Positions 1 through 8,063 are shown, counted from the stretch's first letter. The stretch is 64,000 nucleotides of DNA from Eubacterium maltosivorans (GCF_002441855.2 NZ_CP029487.1:248001-312000), one strand, 5' to 3'. The notes: a model not told the origin generated them from the sequence alone. Program-made: numbers and translations.

Positions 1-1235
1 TAAAGACAGACTGCGCCATTATCGGCGGCGGTCCCGCAGGACTGGCAGCAGCCGTGGAAGCCCATAAGGCAGGACTTGACACTTTGATTATTGAACGGGA
101 CCTTTCCCTTGGCGGTATTCTGCAGCAGTGTATCCACGACGGCTTCGGCCTGCTGCGGTTTAAACGCCGCATGACAGGAGGCCAGTACGCCCAGGCTTTT
201 ATCGACGAGGTCGAGACCAGTGGGATCGGGGTTAAACTGGATACAATGGTGCTGGAGATCCGTCCGGATAAAACCATTTACGCGGTCAACGAAAAGGATG
301 GCCTGCTCGAGATCAAGGCAGGGTCGATTATTCTGGCCATGGGCTGCCGTGAACGCACGCGCTCGCAGGTTATGATCTATGGAACGCGCCCCGCCGGGGT
401 GCTGACTGCCGGAGCGGTCCAGCGCTATATTAATATGGAGGGCTATCTGCCTGGTAAAAAGGCTGTGATTTTAGGCTCTGGCGACATTGGCCTCATCATG
501 GCAAGGCGCATGACCCTTGAGGATATTGAGGTAAAAGGCGTCTATGAGATCATGCATACCGAGGGCGGCCTGACCCGAAACATCGTCCAGTGTCTTGAGG
601 ATTATGACATTCCCCTGCATCTGGGCACTACCGTGACCAAGATCCACGGCAGGGAGCGGATCGAGGGTGTTACCGTGGCAAAGGTGGATGAAAATCTGAA
701 GCCCATCGAAGGAACCGAAGAATATATTGACTGCGACCTTCTGGTGCTGTCTGTTGGCCTTATCCCAGAAAATGAGCTCAGTGAACAGCTGGACATTGAG
801 ATGGACCCGAGGACACGCGGCCCAGTGGTGGATGAACAGATGATGACCTCGGTCCCGGGTATCTTTGCAGCGGGCAATGTGGTCACCGTGTTTGACTTGG
901 TGGATTATGTCTCCCAGACCGGGGAGATGGCAGCCCGCGGCGCAGTCCGCTATCTGAAGGGTGAGCTTGAGACGGGCAGCTGCCGGGCCGTAGAAGCCGG
1001 GGATAACATCAGCTTTGTAGTTCCCCAGAAAATAAGCGGGACAGCTGGAGAGGTGCCGGTGTTTATGCGGGTCAGAAAGCCCGACGAAAAGGTAAGGCTG
1101 GTATTCAGCCAGGATGGGCAGTCCCAAAAGCTGAAAAAACACGCGGTGGTCAAGCCGCCGGAAATGGTCTGTGAGGTCATTGATCTTGGCAAAACAACAG
1201 ACGGCCCCATCTGTATCAGCGTGGCAAAGGAGTGA
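1..1235 (+). CDS. NAD(P)/FAD-dependent oxidoreductase, GlpA-like (5' end outside window)
   Basis: The reading frame is open from base 3 and continues off the left edge, so the N-terminus is missing; the internal GTG at 54 is not the start. The first visible residues carry the FAD-binding GGGPAG loop, and a second Rossmann loop (GSGDIG) lies near residue 155, the two-dinucleotide-fold layout of pyridine nucleotide-disulfide oxidoreductases. About 410 residues are visible, close to the usual length, so only a few are lost. Proteins of this type sit in clostridial glycerol-3-phosphate dehydrogenase-like operons beside a DUF1667 protein, as here: DUF1667 starts 6 bases after the stop. A role in cytoplasmic flavin electron transfer is safe. 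The substrate (glycerol 3-phosphate or another) is inferred from context only. Confidence 0.85.
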   Translation, partial: KTDCAIIGGGPAGLAAAVEAHKAGLDTLIIERDLSLGGILQQCIHDGFGLLRFKRRMTGGQYAQAFIDEVETSGIGVKLDTMVLEIRPDKTIYAVNEKDGLLEIKAGSIILAMGCRERTRSQVMIYGTRPAGVLTAGAVQRYINMEGYLPGKKAVILGSGDIGLIMARRMTLEDIEVKGVYEIMHTEGGLTRNIVQCLEDYDIPLHLGTTVTKIHGRERIEGVTVAKVDENLKPIEGTEEYIDCDLLVLSVGLIPENELSEQLDIEMDPRTRGPVVDEQMMTSVPGIFAAGNVVTVFDLVDYVSQTGEMAARGAVRYLKGELETGSCRAVEAGDNISFVVPQKISGTAGEVPVFMRVRKPDEKVRLVFSQDGQSQKLKKHAVVKPPEMVCEVIDLGKTTDGPICISVAKE

Positions 1236-1241
1236 TGGAAA

Positions 1242-1607
1242 ATGGAAAAAAGAAATTATACCTGTATTGTCTGCCCCAAAAGCTGTAAGGGAGAGCTGAC
1301 AGTCAAGAATGACGGGACCTTTGAAACCACAGGCTTTGACTGCAATAATGGGAAAAAATACGCGGTCAATGAGTATACCGACCCCAAACGCATGCTGACC
1401 ACAACCGTTAAAATAGAAAATGGCATTTTTAACCTTCTGCCTGTGGTCAGCAGTGAAGAGGTCAGCAAAAAAAGGCTCAGAGACTGCATCCATACCCTTT
1501 ACAGCATTACGGTCAAAGCACCGGTCAGAGCTGGAGACGTGGTCGTTTCGAATATTTTGGACACGGGTGTTGACATTATAGCGGCACGTGACATTAAAGC
1601 AAAGTAA
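1242..1607 (+). CDS. DUF1667 cysteine-motif protein
   Basis: This is a 121-residue protein with an N-terminal CIVCPKSC motif (Cys-x2-Cys-x3-Cys) and a further Cys near residue 31 (FDCNNG), the pattern of the DUF1667 family. Members accompany GlpA-like FAD oxidoreductases and are thought to bind a metal or Fe-S centre and act as a small electron-transfer subunit; the biochemical role is not settled. It starts 6 bases after the upstream flavoprotein and ends 11 bases before the next gene, so it is co-transcribed with both. The ATG follows AAGGAG, which lies at the end of the upstream gene. Confidence 0.85.
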   Translation: MEKRNYTCIVCPKSCKGELTVKNDGTFETTGFDCNNGKKYAVNEYTDPKRMLTTTVKIENGIFNLLPVVSSEEVSKKRLRDCIHTLYSITVKAPVRAGDVVVSNILDTGVDIIAARDIKAK

Positions 1608-1618
1608 GGAGAATATTA

Positions 1619-3028
1619 ATGAAAGAAAATATTGAAGGTTTTTTGAAAGCGGTTCAGGAAGAGCTGCCAGAGGTTACAGTACTCCGCCGTGAGGAGGAAC
1701 GCCTTATCTATGCCCACGGCTGTTATCCCAGAGAATATAAATGGCTGCTTCAGGGGCCTTACAAGGTTCTGCCAGAAGCCATTCTTATGCCTGAAAACAC
1801 CGATGAGGTCAGCCGGATCATGGCGCTTTCTCAGGAGTACAGTGTCGGGATTATTCCCTTCGGCGGCGGCTCTGGCATCGTGGGCGGCAGTATCGCCGAA
1901 AACCATGAAGTCATGCTGGATATTAAAAATCTCAAGGAATTTGAAATCAATCCTGTCAATTGTACTGCCGTGGGAGGCGCAGGTCTGACCGGTGCAGATT
2001 TTGAGAATATGCTGAACGAAGCGGGCTATACCTGCGGCCAGTATCCGCAGTCCTTCCAGAGCGCAGTGCTGGGCGGTATGGTCGCCACACGCGCGATTGG
2101 GACCTTTTCAACCAAATACGGTAAAATGGATGATATGGTCAACTCCCTTGAGGTGGTGCTGCCAAATGGCCATGTGCTGAAAACGCACAAAACACCTAAG
2201 GCATCAACCGGACCAGAACTGGATCAGTTGTTCCTTGGCAGCGAGGGCGTATACGGGGTTGTCACCAAGGTGGAAATGAAAATTTATCCAGTAGCCGAAA
2301 AGCGCTATTTTGAAGCCTTTACCTTTAACCGTACCGAGGACGGCCTTGAGGCCATCCGCCAGTTTGTCCAGAACAATGTGCACCCGGCAGTGGTCCGCCT
2401 TTACGACGAAGAGGAAAGCATTCCTAAAATGGAAAAATACGGCTTTGAAAAAGGCCACGTTTTTCTGGTCATTGGCTATGAAGGCCTGGAAAAGCAGGTG
2501 GATCTTGAGCGGGAATACGTTCACCATTACTGCGCTTTGAATGGTGGTGTACCTAAGGGAGCGAAGCCAGGCTATGACTGGTTCCACTCACGTTTTTCCA
2601 CGAAAAAAATGTTGGACCACGACGCCATGAAGGGCGGCACAGCCGACGCCATCGAGGTGGCAGCCCCCTGGGACTGCATCGCCGATGTGTGGCGTGAAAT
2701 GCGCAAAGCCCTTGAGCCAATGTGCAAAAGCGTTGACTGCCATTTTTCACACGTATACCATACCGGCGCCAGTGTTTATGTCATTTTCCACGCCCAGACC
2801 GGCGGGGATGACTTTGACGGTGAAAAGCGCTACATGGAATGCCTGGATACCGCTATCCGGACCAGCCTGAAATACGGCGGCAATGTCTCCCATCACCACG
2901 GCAGCGGCAAAGCCAAGGCTGAATACCTACCGCTTGAGCACGGCGAAGCAGGGATCGAGGTCATGCAAAAAATCAAGGACGCCCTTGACCCCAAGGGATT
3001 AGTGAACAAAGGAGTACTGGGATTATGA
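1619..3028 (+). CDS. FAD-binding oxidase (FAD_binding_4; GlcD/alkylglycerone-phosphate synthase-like)
   Basis: This 469-residue protein has the PCMH-type FAD-binding domain in its N-terminal half (FGGGSGIVGG, followed by DIKNL) and the FAD-oxidase C-terminal domain. A histidine-rich HHHGSGKAK motif near residue 425 is typical of the alkyl-dihydroxyacetonephosphate synthase branch. Family members oxidise 2-hydroxy acids (GlcD, lactate dehydrogenases) or form ether lipids. An AAGGAG site lies just before the ATG. The gene overlaps the next one by ATGA, so the two products probably form a pair, as GlcD does with the CCG-domain subunit GlcF. Substrate not determined from sequence; the HHHG motif favours the alkylglycerone-phosphate-synthase-like subgroup. 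Confidence 0.85.
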   Translation: MKENIEGFLKAVQEELPEVTVLRREEERLIYAHGCYPREYKWLLQGPYKVLPEAILMPENTDEVSRIMALSQEYSVGIIPFGGGSGIVGGSIAENHEVMLDIKNLKEFEINPVNCTAVGGAGLTGADFENMLNEAGYTCGQYPQSFQSAVLGGMVATRAIGTFSTKYGKMDDMVNSLEVVLPNGHVLKTHKTPKASTGPELDQLFLGSEGVYGVVTKVEMKIYPVAEKRYFEAFTFNRTEDGLEAIRQFVQNNVHPAVVRLYDEEESIPKMEKYGFEKGHVFLVIGYEGLEKQVDLEREYVHHYCALNGGVPKGAKPGYDWFHSRFSTKKMLDHDAMKGGTADAIEVAAPWDCIADVWREMRKALEPMCKSVDCHFSHVYHTGASVYVIFHAQTGGDDFDGEKRYMECLDTAIRTSLKYGGNVSHHHGSGKAKAEYLPLEHGEAGIEVMQKIKDALDPKGLVNKGVLGL

Positions 3029-4152
3029 GAGAATTTACATTAGAACATTACGAAGACAAGCTGAACCATCAGGTGATCCATATGGATCAGGCCGTGTGCT
3101 ATTGTCCGGAATTCCGGGCGAGCCACATGCTCCACGACTATCCCTCCCGTAAGCTGCAGCTGGCCCGGGCGGTCTTCAAGAACGAAATGGCTCCCAACGA
3201 TTACATTGCAGAGCTGGTATTCCAAAGTATTCTGTCACGCCAGGGAGAGCGCTGGCAGAACTTTGGCGAAAGCCCTGAGGATTTGACAGACGTCATGATC
3301 CTCTGCCGCGAGCTGATGCTGGAAAAAGGCTTTGGAACCCAAACTGCCGAGTCGTTTAAAGATACCCTGAAGGCAGGCGGTGGACATATCCTGAAAACCG
3401 ACGCGGCGGCGCTCAGACAGTGGCAGGAGGCTGTTCCGGTGCTTGAAGGCAGCAGTAACTTTCTCTTTCTGGACGACGCTACAGCCGCCCTCGCCGCTGA
3501 CAGCGCATCAAGACTGGGGCAATGGTTCAGGTCAAGAGGGATTGCTTTTGAGCCTGAAATCGCCCCGGTTTTTGCAGGCTGGGAATACTTTGCTTACGGC
3601 ATGGTGGAAGAAGGGATTAAATACCTGGAAGGCCTGATCAGCGGGCTTCAGGAAAAAGGAATAGAGGTAGTTTATACCCTTTCGGGCCAGACAACCTATC
3701 TGCTGACACAGTTTGCAGAAAAGCTGGGGATCAGCGTGCCTTTCCAGGTCGTTTACCTTCCCAACGAGCTGAAGCTGTTGAAAATCGAGGCACCCTCTTA
3801 CTTTTACGGCGGCAGCTTCAACTGCCGTTTCCTGAGAAACGGCCAGGCCCTCAATGCGCTTGCCATCAACAATGACGAGACGCCAATCGCTGCCAGTATG
3901 GAATTTTTACCGCTGTTAAAGGCAGACAAGCGCGTCAATGTTTTAAATATCTGGCAGAAACCACTTGGCGCGGAGTATCATCTGACCGGCTTTGACGCCG
4001 AGATGGCAGACCGTATCCAGAAAGATGCCCTCGCGGATATTGAAAAAGCCGGAGCAGAGCAGATTGTCGTCTTTGAGCCCTATGCCTATGCGGCGTTAAA
4101 GACAGCGATGCCCGACAAGACAGTCCTTTACTACCTTGAATGTTTACAATAA
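3025..4152 (+). CDS. Cysteine-depleted CCG-domain protein (HdrB/GlcF-like fold inferred)
   Basis: This 375-residue protein is translationally coupled (ATGA) to the FAD oxidase, the position where GlcD-type oxidases carry a GlcF-type Fe-S subunit. The order of segments resembles HdrC/HdrB: an N-terminal piece with DYPSRKLQLARAV, which recalls the post-ferredoxin region, then two CCG-like modules. At the expected cluster positions the cysteines are replaced: LSGQ where CPGC is usual, KPLGAEY for CCGAGG, and VFEPYAYAAL for TACPFCYLNL. Only five Cys remain in the protein, two of them as CYC at residues 25 and 27. The homology is my reading by eye. If right, it is a structural or cofactor-free derivative of a normally redox-active subunit. 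Confidence 0.6.
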   Translation: MREFTLEHYEDKLNHQVIHMDQAVCYCPEFRASHMLHDYPSRKLQLARAVFKNEMAPNDYIAELVFQSILSRQGERWQNFGESPEDLTDVMILCRELMLEKGFGTQTAESFKDTLKAGGGHILKTDAAALRQWQEAVPVLEGSSNFLFLDDATAALAADSASRLGQWFRSRGIAFEPEIAPVFAGWEYFAYGMVEEGIKYLEGLISGLQEKGIEVVYTLSGQTTYLLTQFAEKLGISVPFQVVYLPNELKLLKIEAPSYFYGGSFNCRFLRNGQALNALAINNDETPIAASMEFLPLLKADKRVNVLNIWQKPLGAEYHLTGFDAEMADRIQKDALADIEKAGAEQIVVFEPYAYAALKTAMPDKTVLYYLECLQ

Positions 4153-4198
4153 AAAAGAAACAGCTTCTCAGAGTTTTTCAGAGAAGCTGTTTCTTTTT
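4152..4198. terminator. Bidirectional intrinsic terminator between convergent genes
   Basis: An 18-bp perfect stem (4152-4169 with 4181-4198) has an A-run on the left and a T-run on the right, so it can stop transcripts from both sides. It overlaps the stop codon of the plus-strand gene, and its left arm includes the last base pairs of the minus-strand FtsW/RodA-like gene's stop codon. Confidence 0.9.
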
Positions 4199-5322
4199 AC
4201 GCTCAGAATAAAGCCTGCACAGAGAAAAGCACCCATAAGTGAGGAGCCGCCGCTGCTGAAGAATGGGAGAGGCAGCCCAATGACCGGCATCAGCTCAAGG
4301 TTCATGCCAATATTGATCACCGTTTCAGCAAGAAAAAGGGTAAAGACACCAATGGCAATGGTACGCCCCCTGAAATCATGGCTTCTTACGCCGATGGACA
4401 GGGTTTTATACAGAATGGCGGCCAGCAGTAAAATCAGAACCGCACAACCCGCAAGACCCATGACCTCAGCCAGATGGGAAAAGATAAAATCATTATTGGC
4501 GGCGGGAATATAAGTCGTATCGGGTTTAAAAAGGCCCAGACCAAAGAGCCCGCCTGCCTTAATGGCGGCCAGTCCCTGGTTTTGCTGGTATAGAATGGAC
4601 CCCAAAGTCAGACTGTCCAGCCTTCCGGGGGCAAAAACAGCCAGTATGCGCGCCCTCTGGTAACCAGCCATCAGGTGCCAGACCAGAGGAGCAGCAGCCA
4701 ATGCCGCAGCCGCAGTGCCGATAAAATAGCGAAGCTTGTGCTTAACCGACAAGAACATGACCAGGCCCGTGACAAAAAAGACCAGCGCAGTGCCGTCGTC
4801 ACCCTGAAAGTGAATCAGAATAACGGGTGCCAGCAGATGGGCGATAAGGCCGCCGACTGCCAGGGGGCTGTCGGTATGGCGTACTGTGTACAGATGAAGG
4901 GAAAAGGTCAGGATAAAGCTTGATTTTGCCAGCTCGGTGGGTTGAAGGGCCAGGCCGAAGGGCAGGCGTATCCAGCAATAGGCGCCGGTATCGCCGGGGC
5001 TTATGCCAAAAGGGCCGGCACGCAGAAAGGTCAGCAGCACCAACAGCCAGATCACAGTTGTGTAGCTTATCCAGAGCGGTGTCATCCGGTGATAATCAAT
5101 ACGGCTTATGATCAGAGCGCAACAGAGACCTGCTGCCACAGCCAGCAGCTGGATCAGGGCTACACGATATTTTACAAGAAATTCCCAGAAGCTGGGAGCA
5201 GGGGCAGGGGACACGCTGTTGCACCACGAAAGGAGCAGTGTGACAGACAGCAGTGAACAGGCTGCTATCAACAGAAGATAAAAACCATCGGTGTCTCTGA
5301 AAAATGCTTTAAGCTTGGTCAT
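4168..5322 (-). CDS. FtsW/RodA/SpoVE-family SEDS peptidoglycan polymerase
   Basis: This is a 384-residue polytopic membrane protein of the SEDS family, which polymerises lipid II glycan strands together with a class B penicillin-binding protein. Visible family marks are QPTELAKSSFIL, DDGTALVFF, a loop ending NNDFIFSHLAEVMG, and the C-terminal LPLPFFSSGGSSLMGAF signature. The ATG follows a strong GGAGG. It stands alone, with no PBP beside it, so assignment to RodA (elongation), FtsW (division) or SpoVE (sporulation) is not possible here. The AEV in place of the usual GEE in the DFIFS loop suggests a divergent member. Confidence 0.88.
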   Translation of the reverse strand: MTKLKAFFRDTDGFYLLLIAACSLLSVTLLLSWCNSVSPAPAPSFWEFLVKYRVALIQLLAVAAGLCCALIISRIDYHRMTPLWISYTTVIWLLVLLTFLRAGPFGISPGDTGAYCWIRLPFGLALQPTELAKSSFILTFSLHLYTVRHTDSPLAVGGLIAHLLAPVILIHFQGDDGTALVFFVTGLVMFLSVKHKLRYFIGTAAAALAAAPLVWHLMAGYQRARILAVFAPGRLDSLTLGSILYQQNQGLAAIKAGGLFGLGLFKPDTTYIPAANNDFIFSHLAEVMGLAGCAVLILLLAAILYKTLSIGVRSHDFRGRTIAIGVFTLFLAETVINIGMNLELMPVIGLPLPFFSSGGSSLMGAFLCAGFILSVKRNSFSEKL

Positions 5323-5408
5323 GCCGCGCCTCCTCCCTTTTATGGTTTAGTTTACGCCTGAATACTTGTAAAAAACTGTAATTTATTTAACGCTTCAGAA
5401 AAAATCAA

Positions 5409-5437
5409 TAAAAAAGCAGGCAATTTATATGCCTGCT
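5409..5437 (-). terminator. Intrinsic terminator of the iron alcohol dehydrogenase gene
   Basis: On the minus strand an 8-bp perfect stem (5415-5422 with 5430-5437) is followed by a run of six T (5409-5414), starting 14 bases past the stop codon. Confidence 0.85.
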
Positions 5438-5450
5438 CACATTTGTTTCT

Positions 5451-6668
5451 TTAGTCCGGCTGCTCAGGAGTAACCAGTTCTTCAAGCATAGCGACACATT
5501 CGTCATAATCCATGATTTTGGGGACAGGGTAGGTCGGGTTGGCTTCCTTGAGCACACGCCTGGCGAGCTCAGGAATATCCTCAATGCGAAGCGCATCAAT
5601 GGTTTCAGGAATCCCCATATTGGCGTTCATTTCCTTAATCCGGTCGATAAAGCGATAGGACAGAATCTCCTCGCTGTCCCAGGGTTCGCCAAGGCCGGCG
5701 CACAGGGCAAGCTCTGAAAGCTTTTTCTGGGCAGCCTCTCTGGAAAATTCCAGGATATGCGGCAGGATAACCGCGTTGGCAAAGCCGTGGGCCACGCCGT
5801 AAAAGCCGCCTAAATTGTGCGCGATGGCGTGGACATAGCCCACATAAGCCCTGGTAAAGGCAAGGCCTGCGTCAAAGGAGGCGACAGACATATTTTGGCG
5901 AAGCTTCAGGTTAGAGCCATCTTTGTAGACAGCTTCCAGATCGCGCATGATCACCTCGGTAGCAGCCAGAGCCTTTTCCTTGACAAAGGGCGCGTCATAG
6001 TGGCCGATGTAAGCTTCGACCGCATGGGTGAGCGCGTCCATGCCGGTGCTGGCAGTGAGAGCCGGCGGCAGGCCGACCATGAGCTCAGGGTCCAGCACCG
6101 TTGCCAGCGGGACGAGCTTAGGATCGTTGATCGCAAATTTTTCATGATTTGAGGTATCCGTAATAACCGCACAGACGGTGGCCTCAGAGCCGGTGCCTGC
6201 CGTGGTGGGAACGGCAAAAAACGGCGGCAGACGATGGGTCAGCTTAAACAGACCCTTCATTTTTGGAATCGGCTTGTCATTGGTGACCTTGGCAGCTACG
6301 ATTTTAGCGCAGTCCATGGAGGAGCCGCCGCCAAAGGCAATAACGCCGTCGCAGCCTTCGGTATAGTAGGCTTCCAGACCGTCATAAATATTTTCGAAGG
6401 TGGGGTTAGGCTGAACGCCATCAAATACAGCGTAGTCGATGCCGGCCTTTTTCAGGGCTTCAAGAAAGCCGTCGAGCAGTCCCATCTCCATTAAAGGTTT
6501 ATCAGTAATAACGAGCGCTTTGTGCACATCACAGAGCGAAATAATTTCCGGGAAGCGTTTGACCATTCCAGGGCCCACCAGGCTTGGTGGAATGGGGAGC
6601 TTGAGTACGTTTAATACACCTTTCATCATAATATGCGATGTCCGGTACGGAATCGTCATCAGGTTCAT
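5451..6668 (-). CDS. Iron-containing alcohol dehydrogenase
   Basis: This 405-residue NAD(P)-dependent type III alcohol dehydrogenase interconverts alcohols and aldehydes or ketones. It shows the FGGGSSMDCAK nucleotide-binding loop, GTGSEAT, and the metal-site segments GMDALTHAVEAY and HAIAHNLGGFYGVAHG, whose Asp/His residues bind the divalent metal. The frame extends to a GTG at 6677, but GGAG is correctly spaced only for the ATG at 6668, so that start is used. It is monocistronic, with its own terminator, and divergent from the amidohydrolase gene. In acetogens such enzymes serve alcohol oxidation or formation; the specific substrate cannot be read from the sequence. Confidence 0.92.
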   Translation of the reverse strand: MNLMTIPYRTSHIMMKGVLNVLKLPIPPSLVGPGMVKRFPEIISLCDVHKALVITDKPLMEMGLLDGFLEALKKAGIDYAVFDGVQPNPTFENIYDGLEAYYTEGCDGVIAFGGGSSMDCAKIVAAKVTNDKPIPKMKGLFKLTHRLPPFFAVPTTAGTGSEATVCAVITDTSNHEKFAINDPKLVPLATVLDPELMVGLPPALTASTGMDALTHAVEAYIGHYDAPFVKEKALAATEVIMRDLEAVYKDGSNLKLRQNMSVASFDAGLAFTRAYVGYVHAIAHNLGGFYGVAHGFANAVILPHILEFSREAAQKKLSELALCAGLGEPWDSEEILSYRFIDRIKEMNANMGIPETIDALRIEDIPELARRVLKEANPTYPVPKIMDYDECVAMLEELVTPEQPD

Positions 6669-6760
6669 AAGATTCACTCCTTCACTTTGTTATAGTCTCA
6701 TTTTAAACGCTAAAAGAGTGCGGGTCAAGGAGAATTAAAAAACAGTTAAAAATATTGGGA

Positions 6761-6789
6761 TTGCGGCAAGGAAAAATCAAGGTTATAAT
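6761..6789 (+). promoter_or_regulatory. Promoter for the amidohydrolase gene
   Basis: TTGCGG (6761-6766), a 17-bp spacer and a consensus TATAAT (6784-6789) lie about 30 bases upstream of the start codon. Confidence 0.7.
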
Positions 6790-6819
6790 AGGTAGAAAAG
6801 ATTAACCGAGGTGAAAGTT

Positions 6820-7626
6820 ATGTTAATAGATACACATGTCCATCTGTTTCCGGACAAGCTTTGCCCGAAAACCATTGAAAAGCTGGCAAAGACCGACCCT
6901 AACCATCATCTGACCTATTATGGCGACGGGAGCCTGGACTGTGCAGAAAAAAATATGAAGGAATGGGGCGTTGATCTGGGCGTTATGCTGCCCATCGCTA
7001 CCAACCCGCACCAGCAGAAAAGTGTCAACGATTTTGCGGCCTATGTCCAGAATCACAGCGATGCCTTTATCAGCTTTGGCACCATCCATCCCGACGCGCC
7101 GGACTATGTCCAGGAGCTCGACCGCATTGTGGAAATGGGATTTTACGGGATCAAGCTCCACCCCGATTACCAGGGCTTTTTTATCAATGAAAAGCGACTG
7201 TACCCGATGTACCAGGCCATCAGCGACCGAAAGCTGCCGGTGGTCTTTCATACCGGGTATGACCCCATCTCACCCGGCTGCATCCATGCCACGCCAGAGG
7301 CCGTAGTGGAAATGGCCCGGGAATTTCCAGAGTTGACCATTATCGCCGCCCACACCGGCGGCCTGTATTTTGGTAATCCCCCACAGGATATTTACCTTGA
7401 TACCCCCAACGTAACCTTTGATACAGCCATTGCCTCCTATACCTTTGAGCCTACAGTTTACAGACGTCTGATCGACATCTACGGCGCCGAACGCTTTATT
7501 TTTGCCACGGACAACCCCTGGGGAGACGCGGCCAAGGATTTGGTATTTCTTGAGGCAGTGGGTCTGACCCGGGATGAAAAGGAGATGATCTGCCACGAAA
7601 ACGCCGAAAGGCTCATTGGAATTTGA
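6820..7626 (+). CDS. Metal-dependent hydrolase/decarboxylase of the amidohydrolase superfamily (PF04909 type)
   Basis: This 268-residue TIM-barrel enzyme begins MLIDTHVHLF, giving the first metal-binding HxH. Later candidates are GIKLHPDY, VVFHTGYD and IIAAHTGG for the middle His ligands, and FATDNPWGD for the catalytic Asp. This is the compact PF04909 type, which hydrolyses C-N or C-O bonds or decarboxylates small acids. The frame reaches a GTG at 6811, but GAGGTG is spaced 6 bases from the ATG at 6820. The gene is monocistronic with a good promoter. It shares no operon with the neighbouring dehydrogenase, so the substrate is unknown. Confidence 0.85.
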   Translation: MLIDTHVHLFPDKLCPKTIEKLAKTDPNHHLTYYGDGSLDCAEKNMKEWGVDLGVMLPIATNPHQQKSVNDFAAYVQNHSDAFISFGTIHPDAPDYVQELDRIVEMGFYGIKLHPDYQGFFINEKRLYPMYQAISDRKLPVVFHTGYDPISPGCIHATPEAVVEMAREFPELTIIAAHTGGLYFGNPPQDIYLDTPNVTFDTAIASYTFEPTVYRRLIDIYGAERFIFATDNPWGDAAKDLVFLEAVGLTRDEKEMICHENAERLIGI

Positions 7627-7635
7627 CAGACCGTG

Positions 7636-7664
7636 TTGACAGCAGCCCAAAATGCTGTTATAAT
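7636..7664 (+). promoter_or_regulatory. Consensus sigma-A promoter of the ABC-F leader
   Basis: TTGACA (7636-7641), exactly 17 bp, and TATAAT (7659-7664) make a perfect consensus promoter. The transcript would start near 7671, giving a leader of about 390 nt before the ABC-F gene. A fully consensus promoter combined with a terminator in the leader is what an attenuated, drug-induced gene needs. Confidence 0.92.
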
Positions 7665-7700
7665 GGCTTCGAAATCTAAAAAAGAACAGGAGATGTGAAG

Positions 7701-7721
7701 ATGCGCAATTTTTCTTGCTAA
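7701..7721 (+). CDS. Six-residue leader peptide MRNFSC of the ABC-F attenuator
   Basis: AGGAG at 7688-7692 precedes an ATG by 8 bases and a short frame reads MRNFSC then TAA. Its codons TTT-TCT-TGC lie in a TTTCTTGCT segment that is complementary to AGCAAGAAAG (7778-7787) and also to the left arm of the terminator (7893-7902). A ribosome stalled here by a 50S-targeting drug would occupy this segment and change which stem forms. That layout is established for Firmicute ABC-F, erm and related resistance leaders; stalling on this peptide is inferred. Confidence 0.75.
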   Translation: MRNFSC

Positions 7722-7892
7722 GTATTTTAATATGGAAGTGTGCCAGTCCGCTTTGCCGGGGTTTTTTGGTGTGCTTCAGCAAGAAAGATAACGATCTGAT
7801 CGCTCATAAAATATAGACAGAGGAGACAGACAAATTCTGCCCGTCTCGATATGTCAGGATACTTTCCTGATGATATCTGTGCATTTTTTGAA

Positions 7893-7928
7893 CCGCAAGA
7901 AGGTTATTATACTTTCTTGCGGTTTTTT
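7893..7928 (+). terminator. Leader terminator of the ABC-F attenuator
   Basis: CCGCAAGAAG (7893-7902) pairs with the complementary arm at 7913-7922 and is followed by six T. It lies about 135 bases before the ABC-F start codon, so it must be read through for expression. Confidence 0.88.
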
Positions 7929-8045
7929 GACGTTTGATGTTTCATCCAAATTTGCCAGAGCAAATCCGATAGCGAACAAGAAGCATTAGCGGATGAAACG
8001 AACAGATGATGCGAAGAGAGGCTTTTACTGCATCATGTGATCATT
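7923..8045 (+). repeat. Post-terminator structured element, copy A
   Basis: It starts at the terminator T-run with TTTTTTGACGTTT. An outer stem GTTTCATCC (7939-7947)/GGATGAAAC (7991-7999) encloses a small ATTTGC/GCAAAT hairpin and TTAGCGG (7986-7992). Then come AACGAAC (7997-8003), a 7-bp hairpin ATGATGC (8006-8012)/GCATCAT (8030-8036), and GTGATCATT (8037-8045). The same order of blocks recurs at 59480-59621 in the trp leader. Confidence 0.65.
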
Positions 8046-8063
8046 TTTATCAGGAGGTTAAGT

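Larger units (their letters stand above)
7671..8063 (+). promoter_or_regulatory. Attenuator leader of the ABC-F gene
   Basis: This 390-base region has no protein gene beyond the leader peptide. In order it holds the leader peptide, the AGCAAGAAAG block (7778-7787), stems around GAGAC/GTCTC (near 7820-7848) and TCAGGA/TCCTGA (near 7856-7870), the intrinsic terminator (7893-7928), then a structured element (7923-8045) and the AGGAGG of the ABC-F gene. The alternating TTTCTTGC and GCAAGAA blocks allow mutually exclusive pairing, the basis of termination/antitermination control. Confidence 0.8.
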
